A DNA stretch of 41,810 bases. It comes from Didymodactylos carnosus (taxonomy: Eukaryota; Rotifera; Eurotatoria; Philodinida; Philodinidae). The stretch lies in NCBI GenBank assembly GCA_905250885.1, contig CAJNOQ010000760.1, positions 1-41,810 on the forward strand, written 5' to 3'. Positions 41,621 through 41,810 of the stretch are shown piece by piece (positions within the stretch are counted from its first letter, which is position 1; every line of letters starts with the position of its first letter). Under the pieces are notes generated by a model. The model saw only the letters and a program-made list of their open reading frames with translations. It was not told the origin of the DNA and searched no databases. Position numbers and translations under genes: made by a program.

Positions 41621-41810
41621 CGAACAGCAGTGATGACTCGCGAGTTTCGATGACTCACACTGTTCAGTGTGAAAACTTGGAGAAAAAAAATTTTTCATGT
41701 TTTATAGTGTCGTGTTTATACTAAAAACACCGAGAAACAAATCGGTGAATTTATTCACCGTACAAAGCAGCAAAAGAAAGAGTTATAGGTGGATGGATCC
41801 GTTCACTTCC
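41621..41810. other. Right edge, no gene
   Basis: A short dyad TCACACTGTTCAGTGTGA lies at about 41654-41671 and another, CGGTGAATTTATTCACCG, at about 41743-41760. Nothing else is recognised. Confidence 0.5.

Overview
The window looks like nuclear DNA of an invertebrate animal. It is AT-rich, and its genes are split by many short GT-AG introns, mostly about 50-70 bp, around conserved metazoan transcription and signalling proteins. Small terminal-inverted-repeat elements and decayed retrotransposon pieces fill the introns and gaps. A bdelloid rotifer (Adineta/Rotaria type) is my best guess. That is an inference from gene style, not a demonstrated assignment.

Layout. Positions 1-632 (minus) hold the 5' part of an RNF25/AO7-like RWD-RING E3 ligase that runs off the left edge. 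Positions 633-3435 are mostly non-coding, with an old tandem duplication and a possible gene fragment. Positions 3436-9394 (plus) hold a 17-exon gene for a TFIIIC subunit 2 homologue (GTF3C2) with an unusual N-terminal zinc-finger and AT-hook region. One of its introns carries a 955-bp near-perfect palindromic element. Positions 10793-16702 (minus) hold a complete 24-exon TAF2 gene, tail-to-tail with GTF3C2, with a piggyBac-type MITE in one intron. Both gene models were assembled exon by exon, and the reading phase agrees at every junction.

Positions 16.9-22.8 kb are a transposon graveyard: several MITEs, a nested foldback, a nested MITE-in-MITE and a dead non-LTR reverse transcriptase. Positions 23199-31651 (minus), with a possible alternative first exon at 34812-35044, hold a NUAK-like (AMPK-related) Ser/Thr kinase with all catalytic motifs. 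It has two different phase-matched exons for the end of the kinase domain. Positions 35-41.8 kb contain no gene that I can support. They hold foldback and TIR elements, a second remnant of the same non-LTR family, and a decayed FLYWCH zinc-finger fragment inside a TIR element.

The genes are not a pathway cluster. GTF3C2 serves RNA polymerase III, TAF2 serves RNA polymerase II (TFIID), RNF25 is a ubiquitin ligase and NUAK is an LKB1-type signalling kinase. The most interesting item is the NUAK locus, with a duplicated C-lobe exon and two possible starts. The long palindrome inside GTF3C2 and the nested MITEs come next. I found no CRISPR array, rRNA, convincing tRNA or prokaryote-like system.
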